Source: Phycomyces blakesleeanus NRRL 1555(-) (taxonomy: Eukaryota; Mucoromycota; Mucoromycetes; Mucorales; Phycomycetaceae). From it: a stretch of DNA of 64,000 bases. The stretch is from positions 186,001 to 250,000 of the forward strand of contig NW_017265166.1 in assembly GCF_001638985.1 (NCBI RefSeq), given 5' to 3'. A program made the position numbers and the translations under genes. Positions 10,653-23,981 of the stretch are shown here, in pieces. The notes beneath the pieces were generated by a model. The model saw nothing but the letters and a program-made list of their open reading frames with translations, made no database searches and had not been told where the DNA came from. Numbering within the stretch: position 1 is the stretch's first letter; every line of letters starts with the position of its first letter.

Positions 10653-13600
10653 TATACTATTCCTTTACTTTATTACAACAGTAAAATAAAAGTTAAAATA
10701 ATAGTCATACAACAAAACTTCAACGCTCAAAAGCAATACACTATTTTCTTCTACATTTGGAGTGTCATATACTACTATTCTCAGAATCGATTTTCAACTT
10801 TCGCACATATATACTATTCATATCATCATACTTTCAAAACCTTCTTCAGTGGTAATAAACTCATTCCATTCCGTCTTATTCCATCTCATTGCATTCTGTC
10901 ACATATAACTTTCAGAGCTCTCAACTTTTATTATACCTTTGTGTGACTGATTCTAAACCAAGTGAATACAGCCGAGCAAAACAGCCTACTGTAGAAATCT
11001 GTGGTTTTTTATTAGTGTATACCATGAATGTCAAAACTCTGTCATACGGATCACATACACGGGCCACCTACAAATACTGCCTACAAATAACATCTTTCTT
11101 TAGCCCACTACATACTCTTCACTATATGAAAAGAATATACAACTATTAAGGCTTTATACTTTTAAATAAAGTAAAATAAAATAAAATCGCAGTCTTGTTC
11201 TAATATATTATATTAGATTATATTATTTTATTTCATATACTCTTAATAATGAATTGAATTTTAATTTTATATCAATAATTTTTGGAAAGAATATATCTAT
11301 AATTCTCTTTCTTTTTGCTTTATTTTTCTGTTTGTGTCTGTGCTCATATTTGTTCAGATTGTTTTCTGATAGGTATATCTTCCTTGTATAAGCTTTGTAA
11401 AAATATAGTATACTAAAACTTATATTAAATAGAATGAATGGGTTACAAAATAATATAAAAAGTAATAAATTATGTACACGGTAGAATTTAATACTCAAGA
11501 TATATAATATTTATTAGTCAACCAATAAAGGGTGAGTATGTACAACGAGCAAAACACATATAGTTTAACCAATAAAGGGTGAGTATGCACAATGAGCAAA
11601 ATACATATAGTTTAACCAATAAGTAATGAGTATGCGCAATGAGTAAAGTACATATAGTTTAACCAATAAGTAATGAGTATGCGCAATGAGTAAAGTACAT
11701 ATAGTTTAACCAATAAGTAATGAGTATGCGCAATGAGTAAAATACATATAGTTTAACCAATAAGTAATGAGTATGCGCAATGAGTAAAATACATATAGTT
11801 TAACCAATAAGTAATGAGTATATATGATTATTAACTACATTAAACTCTTGGCTTCAAAATAAAGTAAACATGTATGATTACTAAGATATATATTATTAGT
11901 CAACCAATAAATAGTAAATATATATCATTATTAAGAACTATATCTTTGTAAACCAATAAACCATCCAGATTCACTATAAGTAAGAAACATTTTATTGGTT
12001 AAAAGACAAGTAGATATGCAAGAATAATCAAAGCTATATTCTCAGTTAACCAATAAAGGGTAGATATTCATATTCATAAGACATATATTTTTAGTTAACC
12101 AATAAATAGTAATTATATATCATTATCAAGAACTATATTTTTTGTTAACCAATAAAGAATACAGCCTCAAGGTTAGTAAAGTTGTTTTATAGCTAAATCA
12201 AGAAAGGTGGATATGCAAGATTAATAGGAATTACAATTTTTTTTAACCAATAAAAAAAAGCATGTGTAATATCACTGATATGATTCTGTCCGGATCGGCC
12301 GCCTATTCAGTTCGATCTGGACAGAAATTTTTTTTCCAAAAATCTCGGACCGTTGGAATCCAGAAGAAAATAATATCGTAGAAACATATGTGCTAGTAAT
12401 AATGACTTTACTTTCTTATAAATATATAGCTTGTATTATATATCTTTCAAATAATTTCGAAATAACCCATATGTCTGATCCCCTTAAGACTCTAATTAAG
12501 ATTATATTGGGTTTAAGCTATAGATAATGATATAAGATATATTTTAATTTATTTTTATAGCCGATTTATTCCACAGTATATATTTATAAATCATTTACAA
12601 TCGCATTGCTATTTAATTTTTTTTGTTAATAGTTTTAATGTGTGATAGAAGCTATATATAATAATATAACTTAAACCATGTTTTCTAGTATGTTTAATAG
12701 CTAAAGTACTATTCAGATCTGTACACATTCTTCTATAATTACACTTAGTGAAATTGTATCAAAAAGCATCAATAATTTTACACCAAAAAAGCAAGAGTGT
12801 ATAGAACAATATTACCGAGTCACATTAAAAGGGATGATATTCATAAACCAAAAATGACTATCAAACTAAATATATATAAACTGTTATTGTATTTTGGATA
12901 CATTATCATCTATATATACTGTTTATTCAACACGCAGACACACACCAGAAGTTACTCTCGATATATATATATATATATATGAGCCTCCATCATATTTTGG
13001 ATATAGTATCTTATATATTTTATTATTATTATTTAATATTCGGACACACACCAGAAGATACTCCCGAACTATATACATATATGAGCCTCTATCATATTTT
13101 GGATATAGTATCTTATATATTTTATTATTATTATTCAACACACGGACACACACCAGAAGGTGCTCCCGAAATATATATATATACAAGCTTCTATCATATT
13201 TTGGATACACTATCATATATATTTATTTCCCTTTTATTCAATATACGGTTACACACCAGAAGCTACTCCAAAACTATATATATATAACTTGCTATCATAT
13301 TTTGGGCTTACTATCATATATTTTTCTTTTCTTTTATCCAACACACGCACATACGCACATATGCACATACGCACACTCGCACACTCGCCCAATTGTCTAC
13401 CAATACAATTGCTGCACTGATACAAAATATATATATTGTCTATTTCTTTTTGTGTCTTTTTACAACCTAAGGATTTTACTCGATAATTCGGACAGAATGC
13501 ACTTTTTTGTAAATTGGTATTACCAATTGGTTGCGCAGACAGCTTTGTGTATCCCTAAGCTAAAGGAACATAGCAGGGTCCATTGACAGAAATACTGTTA

Positions 13601-16600
13601 CCCATACATAGGTTGAAAGACCGTCTAGTGTTCACTTACAATCGCCCAGAGAGGACAGTATATTAAAGTGGCCTTCACTGCGCCGTAACCAAAATAAAAT
13701 AAAAATTCTATTTAACGATGGTGTGAATCCTCTTCCTACATTCCCTCCATCCCGCCATCCCACCATCCCGCCATCAACTTTACAAAACTACCAGAATCGC
13801 CACCACCAAAAATATTATTCTTTTATTTTATAATCACTGAAATATAAAAATCGAAATAATGGCCATATAATAAAAACTCAACACTCGGAAGTCATATACA
13901 ATATTTCTCTATACCTGAAGTGTTATATATTACCATTCTCAGAGCTGACCTTCAACTCTCCAAGTCATATAGTATTCATACCACCATAATTCTGACACCT
14001 TCTTCGATCCCAATGACGCCATTCAATTCCATCCCATCCCATCTAATTCCATCCCATCGGACATAATTTTCAAAGCTCACGCCTTTCAGTATACCTTTAC
14101 GCAACTGAGTCTAGACCAAGCGGACACCACCTAACAAAAAGTCTTGCGATGTTAATCTCTCGTCATTAGTGTGCGCCATGAATGTCAAAACTTTGTCACA
14201 CGGACCACCCACACGGACCACCCACACGGACCACCCACACGGACCACCCACTTCTCGCCCATATAAAAAATACACTACTGTTAAAACTTGATATTTTTAA
14301 ATAAAAAATAAAATCATATTATTGTTCTCACGCATTGTTTTATTCAGTTTTCTTCTAATAATAAAGTGTTTCTCTCAATCATTTGTAAGGCAGACAGTGT
14401 ATTTATGGACAGAAAAAAATGGTTAAAATAAGATTTTATTAATATTCAAATATATCGTCAGAATCTTGGTTCACCACCTATAAAGGTGGATCCATCCTCC
14501 ACAGGGCGTAGACCTGTTCTGACTTCGTGGAAGAGAACGGAGTGGGGAGGGAGATCGGGGACGCTAGGGGTCGAGGCTAGCTATGGGCTTAAAAAATAAA
14601 AGGTGAACAGGGAACGAAACTATCAATCTAAGCTGAGCTAAAGGGATGAGCGAAAGCTATATCTAAAGGCTACCCACTACGTAAACTAACTAGAGAGGGG
14701 AAACTAAACTACTACTAAACTACTACTAAACTACTACCACCACCACCACCACCACCACCACCACACCCACCACACCCACCACCACACCCACCACACCCAC
14801 CACCACACCCACCACACCCACCACCACGCCCACACCCACGCCCACGCCCACGCCCACGCCCACGCCCAACACCACCCACCACACCCTCACCTCCATCTCC
14901 ATCTCCATCTCCATCACTTCAACTTACCTATCCATTCATCCATCCATCGCACCGTTTACTCGCCTAAATAAGACTTAAATAAGTATACTTATAAACAATA
15001 AGACTCCCTCAACACAAAGGAATCGGAAATAATAGACTTACCTTCCATAAGAGAGAAATAGAGAAAGTATGGCCGACCCCCATATTAAATAAACGAGAAA
15101 TTCTTCGGGCTTTCATCATGAGATGACATAACAACATACATATAAGATTGTAGATCAATAGATTGATTGCTATGATTAGAAGCCATATAAAGGCCCTCAT
15201 TTTAAAAACCCGAATCTCTTATATGGCTGACCATTTTTGTCAATCGATTTTGTATAAGAATTTATTTAACACATATATTATAGATTAGTATATTATTTCT
15301 TAAAAATAAAAACTGTAAAGATATATCATCTTAGTTGGACTATGAAAGATAAAGTGGTATATATATATATGTGTGTGTATAGATTGTAATATCATATCAA
15401 GGCACTCTTTACATTAGTACAGCTTTTTACTAAAGCAAGTCTCACAAATTATAAATATAATCGATATGTTCAAAAAGCAATTGGTCTTTTTTTATTTACC
15501 AAATTGCTATAGTCAATAAGAGCACATATCTAGTCTTAGATTATATAAATATAAATATATTACAAAGAAACTAAAAGCTTTCACAACTGGACATGGCAAT
15601 ATATAATATCGAGAGTATTGGGTTTTTATATTAGATAATAAGCAAAAATAATAATAAGAATCTTTTAATAAGAAAAATTAAAATAATAAGACTTTATACT
15701 TTACATAAAATTTTTGATACAGAAGATATATCATAGAATTAACTTTTAGCTATATAATTAAAAGATACGAAATAAAGAAAGTGGCATAGAAAAAAATAGC
15801 GCTCTGAGCACTCTAATAAACTAGAATCATGTTTATCGCACTGCTTGAGGTCTTTATCAGAAATTGATCAACTATCAGAAAAAATAGACAATTCAAATAG
15901 TGATTATAGAGAATGCTTGTAATAGCTTTTAAGACCACTCTCTGAATCGCTCCTTTTTTGTAGTGGTATAATATATTACTGAAAATTATATAAACTAAAT
16001 AGGAATTAATTTAATATGTTCTTATAACAGTTTGATCCGCAATATAGCTCGGTGGATCGTTGACGATTGCATTGTTCTTTTCTTTTTATTAATATATTAA
16101 ATGTGTAACAGACACTATATATATGAATATAATTAAAACTATGCTTTGGAATACGTCTAATATATGGAGTACTTTCTAGGTCCGTACAAAATCTTCTATA
16201 ATTACACTCGTTAAAACTTAACCAAAAAGCAGCATATATTATACACCAAAAAGTAAGATCTTACAGAAGACCATTACCGAGTTACTTTAAAAGGCACAGT
16301 ATTCATAAACCAAAAGCTACTTCAAAACTAAATAGATATAAACTGCTATGGTATTTTGAGTCCACTACCATATATATTTCTTTTCTTTTATCTAACACAC
16401 GCACATACGCACACTCACCCAATTATCCACCAATATATTGGCTGCACTGGTACAGAATATACTATATTGTCTATTTCTTTTTATATATTTTTACAAACTA
16501 AGGATTCTAATCGATAATTTGGACAGAATACACTTTTTTGTAAACTGGTATTACCAATTGGTTGCGCAGACAGCCTTTGTGTATCCCTAAACTAAAAGAA

Positions 16601-17016
16601 CATAGCAGGGTCCATTGACAGGGATACTGTTACCCATACACATATTTAAAGACCGTCTAGTATTTGCTTACAATCGCTCAGAGAGGACGGTATATTAAAG
16701 TGTCCTTCACTGCGCCATAATCATAACAAAAAAATCTTTTTTTAACGATGGCGTGAATCCTCTTCCTACATTCCCTCCATCCCGCCATCCTTTTCGAGAA
16801 TCTTCATTCCTTATGGGGATCGTCATTCATATAATGTTACAACTCAAAGTAGACAGAAGTCGGCGCAGTATAAAAAGAGAGCATACTCTTTTACAAAAAA
16901 AAACCCAAATACCCTTTTTTTTTATCGTTTGACGGCTGTTCACTGTATATGTTAGTCAAACAAAAAATAAGCCCTTGGTCAAACCTTCGTGTCCCTATGA
17001 ACTTCTTAACGTTTTA
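9673..17016. repeat. tandem unit 2 (7344 bp), full copy
   Basis: Second complete copy of the tandem unit. It differs from unit 1 by 13 instead of 14 copies of the 74-bp repeat, one fewer 102-bp repeat, and one extra CCA triplet in the C-rich tract. Flanking non-repetitive parts are indistinguishable by eye, which implies recent amplification or ongoing homogenisation. Confidence 0.9.
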
Positions 17017-17848
17017 AAAATTGAAACCAACAACCACAGTAACGTTCTCTTTTTTGAAACCTGTACCAACACCAACTCCACCGCACTATCAAAATTGAAA
17101 CCAACAATCTCAGTAACGTTCTCTTTTTTGAAACCTGCACCAACACCAACTCCACCGCACTATCAAAATTGAAACCAACAACCACAGTAACGTTCTCTTT
17201 TTTGAAACCTGTACCAACACCAACTCCACCGCACTATCAAAATTGAAACCAACAATCTCAGTAACGTTCTCTTTTTTGAAACCTGTACCAACACCAACTC
17301 CACCGCACTACCAAAATTGAAACCAACAACCACAGTAACGTTCTCTTTTTTGAAACCTGTACCAACACCAACTCCACCGCACTATCAAAATTGAAACCAA
17401 CAACCACAGTAACGTTCTCTTTTTTGAAACCTGTACCAACACTAACTCCACCGCACTATCAAAATTGAAACCAACAACCACAGTAACGTTCTCTTTTTTG
17501 AAACCTGTACCAACACCAACTCCACCGCACTATCAAAATTGAAACCAACAACCACAGTAACGTTCTCTTTTTTGAAACCTGTACCAACACTAACTCCACC
17601 GCACTATCAAAATTGAAACCAACAATCTCAGTAACGTTCTCTTTTTTGAAACCTGCACCAACACCAACTCCACCGCACTATCAAAATTGAAACCAACAAC
17701 CACAGTAACGTTCTCTTTTTTGAAACCTGTACCAACACCAACTCCACCGCACTATCAAAATTGAAACCAACAACCACAGTAACGTTCTCTTTTTTGAAAC
17801 CTGCACCAACACCAACTCCACCGCACTACCAAAATTGAAACCAGCAAC
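17017..17848. repeat. 74-bp minisatellite, 11 copies
   Basis: Same unit, starts from 17017 to 17831, a difference of 814 = 11 x 74. The first copies match array 2 in variant order and the array lacks two copies towards its right end. Confidence 0.95.
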
Positions 17849-20685
17849 TATACTATTCCTTTACTTTATTACAACAGTAAAATAAAAGTTAAAATAATAG
17901 TCATACAACAAAACTTCAACGCTCAAAAGCAATACACTATTTTCTTCTACATTTGGAGTGTCATATACTACTATTCTCAGAATCGATTTTCAACTTTCGC
18001 ACATATATACTATTCATATCATCATACTTTCAAAACCTTCTTCAGTGGTAATAAACTCATTCCATTCCGTCTTATTCCATCTCATTGCATTCTGTCACAT
18101 ATAACTTTCAGAGCTCTCAACTTTTATTATACCTTTGTGTGACTGATTCTAAACCAAGTGAATACAGCCGAGCAAAACAGCCTACTGTAGAAATCTGTGG
18201 TTTTTTATTAGTGTATACCATGAATGTCAAAACTCTGTCATACGGATCACATACACGGGCCACCTACAAATACTGCCTACAAATAACATCTTTCTTTAGC
18301 CCACTACATACTCTTCACTATATGAAAAGAATATACAACTATTAAGGCTTTATACTTTTAAATAAAGTAAAATAAAATAAAATCGCAGTCTTGTTCTAAT
18401 ATATTATATTAGATTATATTATTTTATTTCATATACTCTTAATAATGAATTGAATTTTAATTTTATATCAATAATTTTTGGAAAGAATATATCTATAATT
18501 CTCTTTCTTTTTGCTTTATTTTTCTGTTTGTGTCTGTGCTCATATTTGTTCAGATTGTTTTCTGATAGGTATATCTTCCTTGTATAAGCTTTGTAAAAAT
18601 ATAGTATACTAAAACTTATATTAAATAGAATGAATGGGTTACAAAATAATATAAAAAGTAATAAATTATGTACACGGTAGAATTTAATACTCAAGATATA
18701 TAATATTTATTAGTCAACCAATAAAGGGTGAGTATGTACAACGAGCAAAACACATATAGTTTAACCAATAAAGGGTGAGTATGCACAATGAGCAAAATAC
18801 ATATAGTTTAACCAATAAGTAATGAGTATGCGCAATGAGTAAAGTACATATAGTTTAACCAATAAGTAATGAGTATGCGCAATGAGTAAAGTACATATAG
18901 TTTAACCAATAAGTAATGAGTATGCGCAATGAGTAAAATACATATAGTTTAACCAATAAGTAATGAGTATGCGCAATGAGTAAAATACATATAGTTTAAC
19001 CAATAAGTAATGAGTATATATGATTATTAACTACATTAAACTCTTGGCTTCAAAATAAAGTAAACATGTATGATTACTAAGATATATATTATTAGTCAAC
19101 CAATAAATAGTAAATATATATCATTATTAAGAACTATATCTTTGTAAACCAATAAACCATCCAGATTCACTATAAGTAAGAAACATTTTATTGGTTAAAA
19201 GACAAGTAGATATGCAAGAATAATCAAAGCTATATTCTCAGTTAACCAATAAAGGGTAGATATTCATATTCATAAGACATATATTTTTAGTTAACCAATA
19301 AATAGTAATTATATATCATTATCAAGAACTATATTTTTTGTTAACCAATAAAGAATACAGCCTCAAGGTTAGTAAAGTTGTTTTATAGCTAAATCAAGAA
19401 AGGTGGATATGCAAGATTAATAGGAATTACAATTTTTTTTAACCAATAAAAAAAAGCATGTGTAATATCACTGATATGATTCTGTCCGGATCGGCCGCCT
19501 ATTCAGTTCGATCTGGACAGAAATTTTTTTTCCAAAAATCTCGGACCGTTGGAATCCAGAAGAAAATAATATCGTAGAAACATATGTGCTAGTAATAATG
19601 ACTTTACTTTCTTATAAATATATAGCTTGTATTATATATCTTTCAAATAATTTCGAAATAACCCATATGTCTGATCCCCTTAAGACTCTAATTAAGATTA
19701 TATTGGGTTTAAGCTATAGATAATGATATAAGATATATTTTAATTTATTTTTATAGCCGATTTATTCCACAGTATATATTTATAAATCATTTACAATCGC
19801 ATTGCTATTTAATTTTTTTTGTTAATAGTTTTAATGTGTGATAGAAGCTATATATAATAATATAACTTAAACCATGTTTTCTAGTATGTTTAATAGCTAA
19901 AGTACTATTCAGATCTGTACACATTCTTCTATAATTACACTTAGTGAAATTGTATCAAAAAGCATCAATAATTTTACACCAAAAAAGCAAGAGTGTATAG
20001 AACAATATTACCGAGTCACATTAAAAGGGATGATATTCATAAACCAAAAATGACTATCAAACTAAATATATATAAACTGTTATTGTATTTTGGATACATT
20101 ATCATCTATATATACTGTTTATTCAACACGCAGACACACACCAGAAGTTACTCTCGATATATATATATATATATATGAGCCTCCATCATATTTTGGATAT
20201 AGTATCTTATATATTTTATTATTATTATTTAATATTCGGACACACACCAGAAGATACTCCCGAACTATATACATATATGAGCCTCTATCATATTTTGGAT
20301 ATAGTATCTTATATATTTTATTATTATTATTCAACACACGGACACACACCAGAAGGTGCTCCCGAAATATATATATATACAAGCTTCTATCATATTTTGG
20401 ATACACTATCATATATATTTATTTCCCTTTTATTCAATATACGGTTACACACCAGAAGCTACTCCAAAACTATATATATATAACTTGCTATCATATTTTG
20501 GGCTTACTATCATATATTTTTCTTTTCTTTTATCCAACACACGCACATACGCACATATGCACATACGCACACTCGCACACTCGCCCAATTGTCTACCAAT
20601 ACAATTGCTGCACTGATACAAAATATATATATTGTCTATTTCTTTATGAGTCTTTTCACAACCTAAGGATTTTACTCGATAATTC
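17017..20685. repeat. tandem unit 3, cut by scaffold gap
   Basis: Third copy, offset 7344 at its start and 7196 after the 74-bp array, which has 11 copies here. It follows unit 2 as far as the equivalent of position 13489 and then runs into the N gap. The last ~40 bases before the gap carry several substitutions relative to the other copies, typical of low-quality contig ends. Confidence 0.9.
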
Positions 20686-20785
20686 NNNNNNNNNNNNNNN
20701 NNNNNNNNNNNNNNNNNNNNNNNNNNNNNNNNNNNNNNNNNNNNNNNNNNNNNNNNNNNNNNNNNNNNNNNNNNNNNNNNNNNNN
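20686..20785. other. 100-N scaffold gap inside the tandem array
   Basis: Exactly 100 N. The left side corresponds to position 13489 in unit 2 and the right side to position 18121 in unit 3. In an uninterrupted array these points are 4631 bases apart. The gap is therefore a placeholder, not a measured distance, and hides at least about 4.6 kb or that plus whole additional units. Confidence 0.97.
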
Positions 20786-23700
20786 CTTTTATTATACCTT
20801 TGTGTGACTGATTCTAAACCAAGTGAATACAGCCGAGCAAAACAGCCTACTGTAGAAATCTGTGGTTTTTTATTAGTGTATACCATGAATGTCAAAACTC
20901 TGTCATACGGATCACATACACGGGCCACCTACAAATACTGCCTACAAATAACATCTTTCTTTAGCCCACTACATACTCTTCACTATATGAAAAGAATATA
21001 CAACTATTAAGGCTTTATACTTTTAAATAAAGTAAAATAAAATAAAATCGCAGTCTTGTTCTAATATATTATATTAGATTATATTATTTTATTTCATATA
21101 CTCTTAATAATGAATTGAATTTTAATTTTATATCAATAATTTTTGGAAAGAATATATCTATAATTCTCTTTCTTTTTGCTTTATTTTTCTGTTTGTGTCT
21201 GTGCTCATATTTGTTCAGATTGTTTTCTGATAGGTATATCTTCCTTGTATAAGCTTTGTAAAAATATAGTATACTAAAACTTATATTAAATAGAATGAAT
21301 GGGTTACAAAATAATATAAAAAGTAATAAATTATGTACACGGTAGAATTTAATACTCAAGATATATAATATTTATTAGTCAACCAATAAAGGGTGAGTAT
21401 GTACAACGAGCAAAACACATATAGTTTAACCAATAAAGGGTGAGTATGCACAATGAGCAAAATACATATAGTTTAACCAATAAGTAATGAGTATGCGCAA
21501 TGAGTAAAGTACATATAGTTTAACCAATAAGTAATGAGTATGCGCAATGAGTAAAGTACATATAGTTTAACCAATAAGTAATGAGTATGCGCAATGAGTA
21601 AAATACATATAGTTTAACCAATAAGTAATGAGTATGCGCAATGAGTAAAATACATATAGTTTAACCAATAAGTAATGAGTATATATGATTATTAACTACA
21701 TTAAACTCTTGGCTTCAAAATAAAGTAAACATGTATGATTACTAAGATATATATTATTAGTCAACCAATAAATAGTAAATATATATCATTATTAAGAACT
21801 ATATCTTTGTAAACCAATAAACCATCCAGATTCACTATAAGTAAGAAACATTTTATTGGTTAAAAGACAAGTAGATATGCAAGAATAATCAAAGCTATAT
21901 TCTCAGTTAACCAATAAAGGGTAGATATTCATATTCATAAGACATATATTTTTAGTTAACCAATAAATAGTAATTATATATCATTATCAAGAACTATATT
22001 TTTTGTTAACCAATAAAGAATACAGCCTCAAGGTTAGTAAAGTTGTTTTATAGCTAAATCAAGAAAGGTGGATATGCAAGATTAATAGGAATTACAATTT
22101 TTTTTAACCAATAAAAAAAAGCATGTGTAATATCACTGATATGATTCTGTCCGGATCGGCCGCCTATTCAGTTCGATCTGGACAGAAATTTTTTTTCCAA
22201 AAATCTCGGACCGTTGGAATCCAGAAGAAAATAATATCGTAGAAACATATGTGCTAGTAATAATGACTTTACTTTCTTATAAATATATAGCTTGTATTAT
22301 ATATCTTTCAAATAATTTCGAAATAACCCATATGTCTGATCCCCTTAAGACTCTAATTAAGATTATATTGGGTTTAAGCTATAGATAATGATATAAGATA
22401 TATTTTAATTTATTTTTATAGCCGATTTATTCCACAGTATATATTTATAAATCATTTACAATCGCATTGCTATTTAATTTTTTTTGTTAATAGTTTTAAT
22501 GTGTGATAGAAGCTATATATAATAATATAACTTAAACCATGTTTTCTAGTATGTTTAATAGCTAAAGTACTATTCAGATCTGTACACATTCTTCTATAAT
22601 TACACTTAGTGAAATTGTATCAAAAAGCATCAATAATTTTACACCAAAAAAGCAAGAGTGTATAGAACAATATTACCGAGTCACATTAAAAGGGATGATA
22701 TTCATAAACCAAAAATGACTATCAAACTAAATATATATAAACTGTTATTGTATTTTGGATACATTATCATCTATATATACTGTTTATTCAACACGCAGAC
22801 ACACACCAGAAGTTACTCTCGATATATATATATATATATATGAGCCTCCATCATATTTTGGATATAGTATCTTATATATTTTATTATTATTATTTAATAT
22901 TCGGACACACACCAGAAGATACTCCCGAACTATATACATATATGAGCCTCTATCATATTTTGGATATAGTATCTTATATATTTTATTATTATTATTTAAT
23001 ATTCGGACACACACCAGAAGATACTCCCGAACTATATACATATATGAGCCTCTATCATATTTTGGATATAGTATCTTATATATTTTATTATTATTATTCA
23101 ACACACGGACACACACCAGAAGGTGCTCCCGAAATATATATATATACAAGCTTCTATCATATTTTGGATACACTATCATATATATTTATTTCCCTTTTAT
23201 TCAATATACGGTTACACACCAGAAGCTACTCCAAAACTATATATATATAACTTGCTATCATATTTTGGGCTTACTATCATATATTTTTCTTTTCTTTTAT
23301 CCAACACACGCACATACGCACATATGCACATACGCACACTCGCACACTCGCCCAATTGTCTACCAATACAATTGCTGCACTGATACAAAATATATATATT
23401 GTCTATTTCTTTTTGTGTCTTTTTACAACCTAAGGATTTTACTCGATAATTCGGACAGAATGCACTTTTTTGTAAATTGGTATTACCAATTGGTTGCGCA
23501 GACAGCTTTGTGTATCCCTAAGCTAAAGGAACATAGCAGGGTCCATTGACAGAAATACTGTTACCCATACATAGGTTGAAAGACCGTCTAGTGTTCACTT
23601 ACAATCGCCCAGAGAGGACAGTATATTAAAGTGGCCTTCACTGCGCCGTAACCAAAATAAAATAAAAATTCTATTTAACGATGGTGTGAATCCTCTTCCT

Positions 23701-23981
23701 ACATTCCCTCCATCCCGCCATCCCACCATCCCGCCATCAACTTTACAAAACTACCAGAATCGCCACCACCAAAAATATTATTCTTTTATTTTATAATCAC
23801 TGAAATATAAAAATCGAAATAATGGCCATATAATAAAAACTCAACACTCGGAAGTCATATACAATATTTCTCTATACCTGAAGTGTTATATATTACCATT
23901 CTCAGAGCTGACCTTCAACTCTCCAAGTCATATAGTATTCATACCACCATAATTCTGACACCTTCTTCGATCCCAATGACG
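20786..23981. repeat. tandem unit 4, right edge of array
   Basis: Fourth, partial copy, offset 2665 relative to unit 3. It begins within the alpha monomer and ends inside the beta monomer at the sequence CCCAATGACGC, after which homology stops abruptly. It has three central 102-bp repeats, as in unit 1 and unlike units 2 and 3. The sharp break marks the array boundary. Confidence 0.9.
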
